DNA from: UBA6921 sp031363085
GTDB taxonomy: Bacteria > Pseudomonadota > Gammaproteobacteria > SG8-11
Reading direction: 5' to 3'
Length of the DNA stretch: 9,635 nucleotides
Assembly: GCA_031363085.1 (NCBI GenBank)
Contig: JANLTU010000105.1
Location: forward strand, 1 to 9,635
Each line of letters starts with the position of its first letter. Positions within the stretch are counted from its first letter, which is position 1. Of this stretch, positions 1 to 7,022 are shown one piece after another. The notes under the pieces are model-generated. The model made no database searches, was not told the DNA's origin, and was given only the letters and a program-made list of their open reading frames with translations. A program made the position numbers and the translations under genes.

Positions 1-296
1 TCACGCGACACGGCGACCGGAAGAACCCTCTGGGAAAAAATAGACGACCAGGACATCGGGGCGCTCATGACGGACTACTGGAAGCCGTATGAGAAGTTCA
101 GTTCGTGCCACCCGAAAAACACACGCAGTCGAAGGCTGAAACGTTCACCGTCGAGGGTTACAACAGTCTCTTTCGCTACTTCCTCGCCAAGCTACGCCGC
201 AAGTCAAAGTGCTACAGCAAATCCCAGGAGATGCTCCGCTATTCCGTTGTTATGCTGATGGCCAAGTGGAATGGAATGTTAACTATCTTAAGTTAA
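1..296 (+). pseudogene. IS1-family-like transposase, 3' fragment, frameshifted
   Basis: C-terminal end of a DDE transposase, cut by the left edge of the window and broken inside. Frame 1 reads from base 1 through MTDYWKPYEKF (67-99). The homologous continuation VPPEKHTQSKAETF then appears in frame 3 from 105 and runs to TAA at 294-296. The join is explained by AGTTC occurring twice in tandem (95-99 and 100-104): removing one copy restores YEKF-VPPEKHTQ. The Asp of MTDYW (codon 73-75) and the Glu of VEGYN (codon 153-155) sit where the second D and the E of the catalytic triad are expected. The basic tail LRRKSKCYSKS resembles the C-terminus of IS1-type transposases. The family call is from motif memory. 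The known IS1 programmed frameshift lies much earlier in the gene, so this break is more likely inactivating. The left end of the element is outside the window. Confidence 0.72.
95..104 (+). repeat. 5-bp tandem duplication disrupting the transposase
   Basis: AGTTC is present twice back to back. With one copy, the two transposase frames join in register; with two, the reading frame shifts. It looks like replication slippage or a small duplication after insertion of the element. Confidence 0.7.
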
Positions 297-298
297 CA
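277..298. repeat. 8-bp inverted repeat at the end of the transposase frame
   Basis: TGTTAACT (277-284) and AGTTAACA (291-298) are perfect reverse complements separated by six bases. The right arm contains the transposase stop codon (294-296). The site may belong to the element's right end or be a weak hairpin between converging frames. The stem is AT-rich and no T-run follows, so it is a poor candidate for an intrinsic terminator. Confidence 0.5.
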
Positions 299-402
299 AT
301 ATCCAGTTCGGCCGCGTGGCCTTGGTTAAGCGACACAGTTTCATGATCCACACGCACCTCGACCGTTCCGCCGGGCCTGCGTAAATCACAATCCTGCTCA
401 CG
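283..402 (-). other. Short open frame of unknown origin beside the IS fragment
   Basis: Between in-frame stops on the minus strand there are 39 sense codons, ending at TAG (283-285). The translation contains GGTVEVRVDHETVSL and GHAAELDIVN, which has the alternating hydrophobic/polar look of a real beta-strand segment and not of random sequence. There is no ATG; the only candidate starts are GTG codons. It overlaps the transposase tail by 14 bases, tail to tail. It could be the 3' remnant of a gene interrupted by the element, or chance. I do not recognise the family. Confidence 0.25.
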
Positions 403-434
403 CTACGAACTCCGCTGCGATCTGCTTTAAGTGT
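297..434. other. Spacer between IS fragment and plsY
   Basis: 138 bp with no convincing gene on the plus strand and no hairpin-plus-T-run terminator on either strand. Apart from the short minus-strand open frame listed separately, I see nothing defined here. It probably contains the boundary of the insertion element, but without the left end the terminal repeat cannot be matched. Confidence 0.5.
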
Positions 435-1025
435 TCAAGGCTCGCCGATTTTACCTTCTTTGCCGGCGAACAGATTTTGCAGATTGCTGCGATGGCGCCA
501 GAGCAAGACTAGTGAGATCAGAATGGTGAGCCAGAAGAATTCGATGTGTGGGCTGAGCCACAATATCGCAAACGGCGCAACCAGCGCCGCGACCAGCGCT
601 GACAGCGACGAGATGCGAAACACAGCGGCCATCGCCAGCCACACAGCGAGTACGGCCAGCGCGGCCGGCCAGCACAGACCTAACAGTACGCCAAAGCTGG
701 TGGCGACGCCTTTGCCGCCTTGAAACTTGAAAAACACCGGCAATAAATGTCCGAGGATCGCGGCGAAAGCGATGGCGGCGAGCGTCCAGGGGGCGGCGCT
801 AAAAACTTGCGCAAGCGCGACCGGCAGCAAGCCCTTGAGCAGGTCGCCAAGCAAGGTGATTGCCGCCGCTTTTTTGCCGCCGATGCGCAGCACATTGGTG
901 GCACCGGGATTGCCCGAACCCTGCGCGCGCGGATCGGGCAAGCCCATCAGCTTGCAGACGATGATGGCCGCCGACAGCGAGCCCAGCAGGTAGGAAAGCA
1001 AAATGAACACTATAGAAACAAGCAT
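435..1025 (-). CDS. plsY: Glycerol-3-phosphate acyltransferase PlsY
   Basis: Inner-membrane enzyme that transfers an acyl group from acyl-phosphate to glycerol-3-phosphate, making lysophosphatidic acid, the first committed step of phospholipid synthesis (it works with PlsX, not seen here). With the ATG at 1025 the protein is 196 residues, a normal length. Visible family motifs are SGNPGATNVLR (37-47), GGKGVAT (103-109) and the C-terminal HRSNLQNLFAGKEGK (178-192). Hydrophobic segments lie at about 2-24, 53-75, 80-100, 111-135 and 140-176. An in-frame ATG at 1073 would add 16 residues, but it lies upstream of a consensus -10 box at 1057-1062 and E. coli PlsY starts close to the shorter form, so I chose 1025. 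Neither start has a strong ribosome site. The gene is divergent from folB. Confidence 0.95.
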   Translation of the reverse strand: MLVSIVFILLSYLLGSLSAAIIVCKLMGLPDPRAQGSGNPGATNVLRIGGKKAAAITLLGDLLKGLLPVALAQVFSAAPWTLAAIAFAAILGHLLPVFFKFQGGKGVATSFGVLLGLCWPAALAVLAVWLAMAAVFRISSLSALVAALVAPFAILWLSPHIEFFWLTILISLVLLWRHRSNLQNLFAGKEGKIGEP

Positions 1026-1056
1026 GCAATCTCGGCCCGTGAGTGAAAGGCGTGGC

Positions 1057-1062
1057 ATTATA
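1057..1062 (-). promoter_or_regulatory. Probable -10 box for plsY
   Basis: On the minus strand these bases read TATAAT, a perfect sigma-70 -10 hexamer. It would place transcription start about 25 bases ahead of the ATG at 1025. No good -35 hexamer sits 16-18 bases upstream (nearest are TTCTCC or TCTCCA), so the promoter would be modest or activator-aided. Confidence 0.5.
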
Positions 1063-1080
1063 GGCGCGCTCATCGGAGTT

Positions 1081-1084
1081 GGAG
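1081..1084 (+). promoter_or_regulatory. Ribosome binding site of folB
   Basis: GGAG lies six bases before the ATG at 1091. It decides the start: an in-frame TTG at 1079 lies ahead of this site and would add four residues absent from E. coli FolB. Confidence 0.7.
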
Positions 1085-1090
1085 AACAGC

Positions 1091-1450
1091 ATGGATATTA
1101 TTTTCATCAGCGAACTGCGCATCGACACGGTGATCGGCATTTACGACTGGGAACGGCGCATCACCCAAACCATCAGCTTCGATCTGGAACTGGCGGCGGA
1201 CATTCGCCGTGCCGCCAGCAGCGACGATATTGTCGATACCGTGAACTACAAGGCGGTGGCCAAGCGTGTGCAGGCGTTTGTCGCCGCGAGTCAATTTCAA
1301 TTGGTGGAAACGTTGGCCGAGCGCGTGGCCGAGCTCATCATGCACGAATTTTCCATTCCCTGGCTGCGCCTGAAAGTGCATAAACCGGGCGCGCTGCGCG
1401 GCTCGCGCGATGTCGGCGTGTTGATCGAGCGCGGCGTGCGCCCGAGCTGA
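1091..1450 (+). CDS. folB: Dihydroneopterin aldolase FolB
   Basis: Cytosolic folate-pathway enzyme that splits 7,8-dihydroneopterin into 6-hydroxymethyl-7,8-dihydropterin and glycolaldehyde; many homologues also epimerise the substrate. The 119-residue product is full length. It opens MDIIFISELRIDTVIGIYDWE, very close to E. coli FolB. It retains the active-site residues expected for the family: Tyr53, Glu73 in LVETLAERVAE, and Lys98 in the VHKPGAL segment. The enzyme normally forms an octamer. The stop codon overlaps the folK start (TGATG), so the two proteins are probably translationally coupled; the FolB product is the FolK substrate. No clear promoter was found for it in the 65-bp gap shared with plsY. 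Confidence 0.96.
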   Translation: MDIIFISELRIDTVIGIYDWERRITQTISFDLELAADIRRAASSDDIVDTVNYKAVAKRVQAFVAASQFQLVETLAERVAELIMHEFSIPWLRLKVHKPGALRGSRDVGVLIERGVRPS

Positions 1451-1938
1451 TGGCGCGCATTTACATCAGTATTGGCAGCAACATCGAACGCGAAAAAAAT
1501 ATTCGTGCGGCACTCGGCGTATTGCGCGCGCAATTTGCGAATCTACGCTGCTCATCGGTATACGAAAGCGAGCCGGTGGGTTTTCAGGGCAACAATTTTT
1601 TTAACGCAGTGGTCGCCTGCGACACCGCACAATCCGTGCATGAGGTGGCGCGCTGTCTGGCACAGATCGAAACGCAGCACGGCCGTGTGCGCGCCGGCGA
1701 GCGTTTCGCCGACCGCAGTCTCGATCTGGATCTGTTGCTGTACGATGCATTGGTGGTGCAGGAGCGTGACATTAAACTGCCGCGCGCGGAAATTCTCGAC
1801 AATGCGTTTGTGCTGTGCCCGCTGGCCGAGATTGCACCAGACGAGCATCACCCGCTGGTGGGGAGAACCTACGCCGCGTTGTGGAACGACTTCCCGCGCG
1901 CCGCACAACGCTTGTGGCCGGTGGAATTCAAGCAGTGA
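1450..1938 (+). CDS. folK: HPPK, hydroxymethyldihydropterin pyrophosphokinase FolK
   Basis: Transfers pyrophosphate from ATP to 6-hydroxymethyl-7,8-dihydropterin, giving the substrate for dihydropteroate synthase (FolP, not in this window). The 162-residue protein has the normal family layout. IYISIGSNI (4-12) is the conserved first strand, SSVYESEPVGF (35-45) the pterin-side loop, QGNNFFNAV (46-54) follows, and RFADRSLDLDLLLYD (85-99) is the HPPK signature with Arg89 and the two Mg-binding aspartates Asp92 and Asp94. The ATG shares one base with the folB stop. The 3' end overlaps the convergent ABC transporter gene by 11 bp. No intrinsic terminator fits between them, so transcripts of the two genes are likely to run into each other. 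Confidence 0.95.
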   Translation: MARIYISIGSNIEREKNIRAALGVLRAQFANLRCSSVYESEPVGFQGNNFFNAVVACDTAQSVHEVARCLAQIETQHGRVRAGERFADRSLDLDLLLYDALVVQERDIKLPRAEILDNAFVLCPLAEIAPDEHHPLVGRTYAALWNDFPRAAQRLWPVEFKQ

Positions 1939-3736
1939 CTTCGGTTGCGGCAGCGCGCTGCTTCTGTTGCAACGCCCACATGTGCGCATAGCGTCCTTGC
2001 AGGCGCAGCAATTCGTCGTGTGCGCCGCGTTCGATGATGCGTCCGTTTTCAAACACCAGGATTTCGTCGGCGTCGACCACTGTCGACAGGCGATGCGCGA
2101 TGACCAGCGTGGTGTGGTGGGTTGCGACATTTTGCAGCGCGGCGAGGATGGCGCGTTCGGATTGGGTGTCTAGCGCGGAAGTGGCTTCATCGAACACTAG
2201 AATTTTAGGGTTTTTCAGCACCACGCGTGCGATGGCGACGCGTTGTTTTTCGCCGCCGGAAAGCTTCAAACCGCGTTCGCCGACCACGGTGTCGTAGCCG
2301 TCGGGCAGCGCGGCGATAAAGTCATGGATGTGCGCCATGCGCGCGGCGTGCTCCACTTCGTCACGCGTCGCGCCCGGTTTGGCGTAGGCGATGTTGAACA
2401 GAATGCTGTTGTTGAACAGCACGGTGTCTTGCGGAACGATGCCGATGGCGGCGCGCACCGAGTCTTGCGTGACGCCGCGCGTGTCTTGCCCGTCGATCAA
2501 AATCGTCCCAGTGCTGGGTTCGTAAAATCGGAACAGTAAACGCACTAACGTGGATTTGCCGGCGCCCGACGGCCCGACCACCGCGACTTTTTTGCCGGGT
2601 GCAATGCTGAAGCTGACGTTATGCAAAATCGGGCGTTCGTCGTGGTAGCGGAAATCCACAGCGCGGAATTCAACCCGGCCCGCGCTCACGGTGAGCGGTG
2701 CGGCGGCAGGGACGTCCTGGATGTCGCTGGCGTGTTCCAGCAGGCGAAACATCATGTCCATGTCGGCGAGCGCGTGCACCGTTTGGCGAAACACCACGCC
2801 CAGAAATCCCAACGGCAGAAATAATTGCAGCATCAGGGCGTTGACCAGCACCAAGTCGCCCAACGTCAGGCTGCCGTCGGCGACGCCGCTTGCGGCATTA
2901 AACATCACGCCGGTGACGCCCAGCGCGATGATCGCGCCTTGACCGAAATTCAGTGCCGACATCGACGTCTGGCTTTTCACCGCCATGTCTTCCCACTGGC
3001 CGAGAGTGTCGTCGTAGCGTTGTACTTCATAGCGCGCGTTGCCGAAATATTTCACGGTTTCGAAATTGATCAGCCCGTCGACGGCTTGATTGTTCGCTTC
3101 CGAATCGAGCGCGTTCATGCTGTGGCGATAGTGAATGCGCCACTGCGCCACCCAAATGGTGAACGTGATGTACGCCACCACGGTGCCGAAGGTTATCAAT
3201 GCGAATTTGGCGTGGTAGCCGCCGAACAGAATGGCGGCGACCAGCGCAAATTCCACCAGAGTGGGTGCGATGCTGAAGGTCAGATAATTCAGCAGCGCGC
3301 TGACGCTTTGCGTGCCGCGTTCGAGGTCGCGCGAGATCGCGCCGGTGCGACGTTCCAGATGAAAGCGCAACGAAAGTGCATACAGATGGTCCAACAGGCG
3401 CGTAGCCAAACGGCGCATTGCGCGGTAGCGGACGCGCGCGAACAGTGCATCGCGCAGTTCGTTGAACAAACCGCTGGACAGGCGCAGTGCACCGTAAGCG
3501 AGCAGCAATACCACCGGCAGCGCGATGCTGGTGTGTTTACTGGCATCGAGTTGATCGACGATGCCTTTCAACATCACCGGCACGCCGACGTTGGCGACCT
3601 TCGCGAGGATCAAGCAGGCCAGTGCCAGCAGCACGCGCCCCAGATATTCGCGCAGGAACGGGTAAACGGCGCGCAGATTTTTCAGGTCGGTCCGGTCGGG
3701 GTGGGGAGCCTGGGTGTAGCGAACATAACCGCGCAT
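1928..3736 (-). CDS. Atm1/ABCB7-type ABC exporter (permease-ATPase half-transporter)
   Basis: A 602-residue inner-membrane half-transporter that would act as a homodimer. The membrane domain covers about 30-335 with roughly six helices. The ATPase domain has GPSGAGKST (388-396, Walker A), Gln436 (Q-loop), LSGGE (492-496), KILVFDE (511-517, Walker B) and His548. LINFETVKYFGN (222-233) is the hallmark of the Atm1/HMT1 group, which exports glutathione derivatives. Residues matching the glutathione pocket of the Novosphingobium Atm1 structure, as I recall its numbering (Tyr195, Arg206, Arg210, Asn269, Gln272), occur at a constant offset of six: Tyr189, Arg200, Arg204, Asn263, Gln266. Likely cargo is therefore glutathione persulfide or metal-glutathione conjugates; this is inference. 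The ATG at 3736 has no clear Shine-Dalgarno site. The gene is divergent from the MacA-like gene and convergent with folK. Confidence 0.9.
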   Translation of the reverse strand: MRGYVRYTQAPHPDRTDLKNLRAVYPFLREYLGRVLLALACLILAKVANVGVPVMLKGIVDQLDASKHTSIALPVVLLLAYGALRLSSGLFNELRDALFARVRYRAMRRLATRLLDHLYALSLRFHLERRTGAISRDLERGTQSVSALLNYLTFSIAPTLVEFALVAAILFGGYHAKFALITFGTVVAYITFTIWVAQWRIHYRHSMNALDSEANNQAVDGLINFETVKYFGNARYEVQRYDDTLGQWEDMAVKSQTSMSALNFGQGAIIALGVTGVMFNAASGVADGSLTLGDLVLVNALMLQLFLPLGFLGVVFRQTVHALADMDMMFRLLEHASDIQDVPAAAPLTVSAGRVEFRAVDFRYHDERPILHNVSFSIAPGKKVAVVGPSGAGKSTLVRLLFRFYEPSTGTILIDGQDTRGVTQDSVRAAIGIVPQDTVLFNNSILFNIAYAKPGATRDEVEHAARMAHIHDFIAALPDGYDTVVGERGLKLSGGEKQRVAIARVVLKNPKILVFDEATSALDTQSERAILAALQNVATHHTTLVIAHRLSTVVDADEILVFENGRIIERGAHDELLRLQGRYAHMWALQQKQRAAATEVTA

Positions 3737-3872
3737 AGCGTAGTGAATCCGGGCAAGTGAAGACGTCGGTGATTCTAATGCATAACAGCATAAGCGAAGC
3801 TGCGAATGGTCGCTTTCAATTCACTGCGCAATGTAATTAACTTACGGCTGCCATTTTTCGAAAAGACTCCTC
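3737..3872. promoter_or_regulatory. Divergent intergenic region (Atm1-like gene / efflux operon)
   Basis: 136 bp must hold promoters for both directions. On the minus strand TAGAAT (bases 3777 down to 3772) is a five-of-six match to a -10 box, well placed for the Atm1-like gene, but no good -35 accompanies it. On the plus strand no convincing pair of hexamers is seen ahead of 3873. AT content is higher than in the flanking genes. I see no clear operator palindrome. Confidence 0.35.
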
Positions 3873-5084
3873 ATGACGAATGTGTTCAAAACCCATCGCG
3901 GTAAAATAACTCTCCTGGTTTGTGTCGTCGCGCTTGCCGCCGGAGGGGCGTGGTACATGCAAAAAAGCGCAACGCCCGCAGCGGCGAAATTCTCGACCAG
4001 CAAAGTGCAGCGCGGCGATCTGACCGTCACGGTGTCGGCCACCGGCACGCTCAATCCAGTGGTGTCGGTGCTGGTGGGCAGTCAGGTGTCGGGCGTGATT
4101 CAGCGCTTGAACGCTGACTTCAACAGCCGCGTGAAAAAAGGCCAGGTGATCGCGCAGATCGAAGCGTCGCTGTTTCAAACCCAGGTCGCGCAAGCGCAGG
4201 CCAGTCTGCGCAGCGCCGAAGCCCTGCGCGACAAGGCGGCGGTGGCGGTACGCGATGCGCAGCGCCAGCTTGAGCGGGTGACGGAGTTGCGCGGCAAGAG
4301 CCTAGTGTCCGACAGCGAGCTGGACGTGGCGCGTTTTGCGCACGAGTCCGCGACCGTGGAACAGCGCGTACGCGAAGCCGCCGTGGCGCAGGCACAGGCG
4401 TTGCTGGATCAGGCGCAGGTGAACTTTGCGCACACCACGATTTACGCGCCCATCGACGGCGTGGTGGTATCGCGCGATGTGGATGTGGGCCAAACCGTTG
4501 CGGCCAGCCTGCAGGCGCCAACCTTGTTTTCGATTGCTCAAGACTTGACCCGCATGCAGATCGAAACTGAAGTCGACGAAGCCTTCATCGGCGTGGTACG
4601 CGAAGGCCAGCCGGTCAAATTCAGCGTATTCGCCTATCCCAGCCGTGCGTTCAGCGGCCAAGTGGCGCAGGTGCGCTTGAAGCCGAAGATCGAATCCGGG
4701 GTGGTGAAGTACAATTGCGTGCTGGTTGTTGACAACAAAGATCTGATGCTCAAGCCGGGCATGACCGCGACCGTAACCATCGACGTGGACAAGCGCGAGA
4801 ACATTCTCAAAGTGCCGAACGCGGCGCTGCGTTTTGTGCCGGAGTTATCGCCGGAGGAAATCAAGAAATTGCGTGCGGAGCTCAAGCGCGGTGAAGCGCT
4901 GTTGTGGGCCGTCAGGCCTACCGGTCTGGAGTCGGTGCGCGTGCAAACCGGTTTGGTGGGTGAGAAAGAAACCGAGGTCAGCGCTGCCACGCTGGAAGAA
5001 AATTTGAGCATCGCAGTGCCCGAGTCGGCCAGTGGGAAGGGTGGCCCGGGCGGGCCGCGTCCGCCGGGGATGAGATTGCTCTAA
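3873..5084 (+). CDS. macA: MacA-like periplasmic adaptor (membrane fusion protein)
   Basis: Bridges an inner-membrane MacB-type ABC transporter to an outer-membrane channel. The 403-residue protein has an N-terminal membrane anchor (about 11-29) with no lipobox. A barrel-sandwich half follows with GTLNPVVSVLVGSQVSG (58-74), then a long alpha-hairpin (about 95-183, rich in Ala/Gln/Glu/Arg) and the second lipoyl half AHTTIYAPIDGVVVSRDVDVGQ (186-207). Beta-barrel and membrane-proximal domains run to about 383. The stretch DVGQTVAASLQAPTLFSIA closely parallels E. coli MacA. A charged helical insert (about 324-342) and a Gly/Pro-rich tail (388-400) are less usual. The start is supported by the anchor, though the Shine-Dalgarno is weak. 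The stop overlaps the next start (TAATG). Confidence 0.88.
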   Translation: MTNVFKTHRGKITLLVCVVALAAGGAWYMQKSATPAAAKFSTSKVQRGDLTVTVSATGTLNPVVSVLVGSQVSGVIQRLNADFNSRVKKGQVIAQIEASLFQTQVAQAQASLRSAEALRDKAAVAVRDAQRQLERVTELRGKSLVSDSELDVARFAHESATVEQRVREAAVAQAQALLDQAQVNFAHTTIYAPIDGVVVSRDVDVGQTVAASLQAPTLFSIAQDLTRMQIETEVDEAFIGVVREGQPVKFSVFAYPSRAFSGQVAQVRLKPKIESGVVKYNCVLVVDNKDLMLKPGMTATVTIDVDKRENILKVPNAALRFVPELSPEEIKKLRAELKRGEALLWAVRPTGLESVRVQTGLVGEKETEVSAATLEENLSIAVPESASGKGGPGGPRPPGMRLL

Positions 5085-5761
5085 TGGCTGAACCGATCAT
5101 TCACATGGAGAGCGTGCATAAATACTACGCGCTCGACGGCGTGCGCGTGCATGCGCTGCGGGGCATCGATTTAAATGTCATGCCCGGCGAATTTGTCGCT
5201 ATCATGGGGCCTTCCGGCTCCGGCAAGTCGACGCTGATGAATATCATCGGCTGCCTCGATGTGCCGGACTCCGGGGGCTATCGACTGAACGGTGACGACG
5301 TCACGCGCATGAATGTGGATGAGCTGGCAAGTTTACGCAATCGCGCCTTGGGCTTCGTATTTCAAGGCTTCAATTTGCTGGCGCGCACCAGCGCTGTGGA
5401 AAATGTCGAGGTGCCGCTGATTTACGCCGGTGTGGGCAAAACGCAACGGCGCGCCCGCGCCCGTGAATTGTTGGGCCGCGTCGGTTTGGGTGAGCGTCTC
5501 GGCCACACGCCGAATCAGCTTTCCGGTGGCCAGCAACAGCGTGTGGCGCTGGCGCGCGCGTTGGTCAATCGCCCCGCGTTGTTGCTGGCCGATGAGCCGA
5601 CCGGTAATCTGGATTCCGCCACCAGTGTGGAAATTTTGAATTTGCTGACCGAGCTGAATCAAAAGGATGGTGTGACCGTGTTGATGATTACCCATGAACC
5701 CGACATCGCCGCACGCGCGCAGCGCAAGCTGGTGCTGCGCGACGGAAAGTTGGAGAGTTGA
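5084..5761 (+). CDS. MacB/LolD-type ABC ATPase subunit
   Basis: Cytosolic ATPase that powers the permease encoded next. The 225 residues form a complete nucleotide-binding domain: GPSGSGKST (42-50, Walker A), Gln94 in FVFQGFNLL, LSGGQ (146-150) followed by QQRVALARALV, ALLLADE (165-171, Walker B), PTGNLDS (D-loop region) and His204. The wording LADEPTGNLDSAT is typical of the MacB/LolD/FtsE group. In E. coli MacB this domain is fused to the permease; here the two are separate genes. Its ATG shares one base with the adaptor stop codon and the permease ATG follows its stop by one base, so the three products are almost certainly made in step. Confidence 0.93.
   Translation: MAEPIIHMESVHKYYALDGVRVHALRGIDLNVMPGEFVAIMGPSGSGKSTLMNIIGCLDVPDSGGYRLNGDDVTRMNVDELASLRNRALGFVFQGFNLLARTSAVENVEVPLIYAGVGKTQRRARARELLGRVGLGERLGHTPNQLSGGQQQRVALARALVNRPALLLADEPTGNLDSATSVEILNLLTELNQKDGVTVLMITHEPDIAARAQRKLVLRDGKLES
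5752..5757 (+). promoter_or_regulatory. Ribosome binding site of the permease gene
   Basis: GGAGAG lies five bases before the ATG at 5763, inside the last codons of the ATPase gene. It fixes the permease start there; an upstream in-frame ATG at 5694 would lie inside the ATPase gene and add 23 residues with no family resemblance. Confidence 0.7.
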
Positions 5762-5762
5762 A

Positions 5763-6971
5763 ATGAACGCATTCGCCGCCCTCCAACTTGCGGTTCGCGC
5801 GTTGTGGCGCAACAAGATGCGCGCTTTGCTCACCGCGCTGGGCGTCATCATCGGGGTCGCGGCGGTGATCACCATGGTCGCGATTGGCGCGGGCGCGCAA
5901 AAACGCATCGCCAGCCAACTCGACAGCATGGGTACGAATAATCTGACCGTCCGTTCCGGCACCATGACGCATGGCGGCGTGCGTACCGGCATTGGCACCA
6001 CGCTCGTGCTCGCGGATGCCGACGCCGTGCGCGAGTTAGCCGGGGTCGTCGCGGTTGCGCCCAGCGCGCGCAGCTCGGTGCAGGCACGCTTTCGCGGCAC
6101 CAATTGGGGCACGTCAGTGGAGGGCGTGACACCGGAATTTTTTTCGGTGCGCAACTGGCCGCTTGCCGAGGGCGAGCTGTTTAGCGCGCGCGAGCTCGCG
6201 GTGGCTGCGCCGGTGTGTGTGATCGGCCAGACCGTGGTGAAGGAATTGTTCGGCCTCACGCCTGCGGTTGGCGAAAGTATCTTGTTTAAAAGTCTGGCCT
6301 GCCGGGTGGTCGGCGTGTTGATCGCGAAGGGCGCATCGGCGTACGGATCGGATCAGGACGACGTCATCTACGCGCCGTTGACGAGCGTGCAGCGCAATCT
6401 GCTAGGTATTAACTATATTCATGGCATTGAGGTGCAAACCGCCGGACGTACGGCGGCCTTCAGCGCGGTGCCGGAAATCAAAAAACTGCTGCGCCAGCGG
6501 CACCGGCTGCGCGACGATCAGGAAGATGATTTCCGCATTTTCAATCGTGCCGAGTTGGCGCAAACCGCCGAGACCAGTGCGCAAGTATTTTCCTGGTTGC
6601 TGGGCAGCATTGCGTCAGTGTCGTTGCTGGTGGGTGGTATCGGCATTATGAATATCATGCTGGTGTCGGTTACCGAGCGCACGCGTGAGATCGGCATCCG
6701 CATGGCATTGGGCGCACGGCGTAAAGACATTCTGTGGCAGTTTCTGTTGGAGGCGCTGATTTTATCGGGAGTCGGTGGCGTGATCGGTATTCTCGCCGGG
6801 ATGGGCGGCGCTGCTGCGCTGGCCAATTTTTCCGAATTTCAGGTGAGCGTGACGCTTTGGTCGGTGATGTTGGCGTTCGGCTCAGCCTTGTTGGTGGGGG
6901 TGTTTTTCGGGCTGCATCCCGCGCGCAAAGCCTCGCGGCTGCGGCCGATTGAAGCGCTGCGCTACGAATAG
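5763..6971 (+). CDS. MacB-type ABC transporter permease (FtsX-like)
   Basis: Inner-membrane subunit of the efflux machine, 402 residues. It has the MacB layout: a cytosolic amphipathic start, TM1 (about 22-44, LLTALGVIIGVAAVITMVA), a large periplasmic domain (about 45-273), TM2 (276-300, with LLVGGIGIMNIML), the coupling segment TERTREIGIRMALGARRKDI (304-323), TM3 (about 324-352) and TM4 (365-385), then the conserved ending HPARKASRLRPIEALRYE. MacB-type permeases do not pump through the membrane. They drive periplasmic substrates through the adaptor and outer channel by mechanotransmission. The cargo cannot be read from sequence; antibiotics, peptides and lipids are known for relatives. No TolC-type gene follows. 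Confidence 0.92.
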   Translation: MNAFAALQLAVRALWRNKMRALLTALGVIIGVAAVITMVAIGAGAQKRIASQLDSMGTNNLTVRSGTMTHGGVRTGIGTTLVLADADAVRELAGVVAVAPSARSSVQARFRGTNWGTSVEGVTPEFFSVRNWPLAEGELFSARELAVAAPVCVIGQTVVKELFGLTPAVGESILFKSLACRVVGVLIAKGASAYGSDQDDVIYAPLTSVQRNLLGINYIHGIEVQTAGRTAAFSAVPEIKKLLRQRHRLRDDQEDDFRIFNRAELAQTAETSAQVFSWLLGSIASVSLLVGGIGIMNIMLVSVTERTREIGIRMALGARRKDILWQFLLEALILSGVGGVIGILAGMGGAAALANFSEFQVSVTLWSVMLAFGSALLVGVFFGLHPARKASRLRPIEALRYE

Positions 6972-7022
6972 CCGCGCGGCGGTAAGCAACATGCCGAACC
7001 ACCTTTTGCAGTTTCAATGTTG

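Noticed and set aside
67..296. Programmed ribosomal frameshift in the IS1-like transposase
   Set aside because: The known IS1 frameshift joins InsA to InsB far upstream of the C-terminus. Here the shift is explained by an exact 5-bp duplication and there is no A-run slippery site at the junction.
1472..2173. 233-codon plus-strand frame overlapping folK
   Set aside because: Alternate frame of folK running into the antisense of the ABC gene, with Cys/Trp/Arg-rich translation typical of a frame shadow.
2825..3760. 311-codon plus-strand open frame opposite the Atm1-like gene
   Set aside because: It lies antisense to a full-length, motif-complete ABC transporter. Its translation is rich in Gln, His and Arg with no domain pattern, as expected for a shadow frame in GC-rich coding DNA.
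5333..6259. 308-codon minus-strand open frame across the ATPase-permease junction
   Set aside because: It is antisense to two well-supported genes, crosses their boundary, and its composition (Ser, Thr, Arg, Ala runs) shows no recognisable domain.
6971..6980. GCCGCGCGGC palindrome after the permease stop as a terminator
   Set aside because: It is a gapless palindrome that cannot form a stable loop of adequate size at full stem, and no T-run follows.
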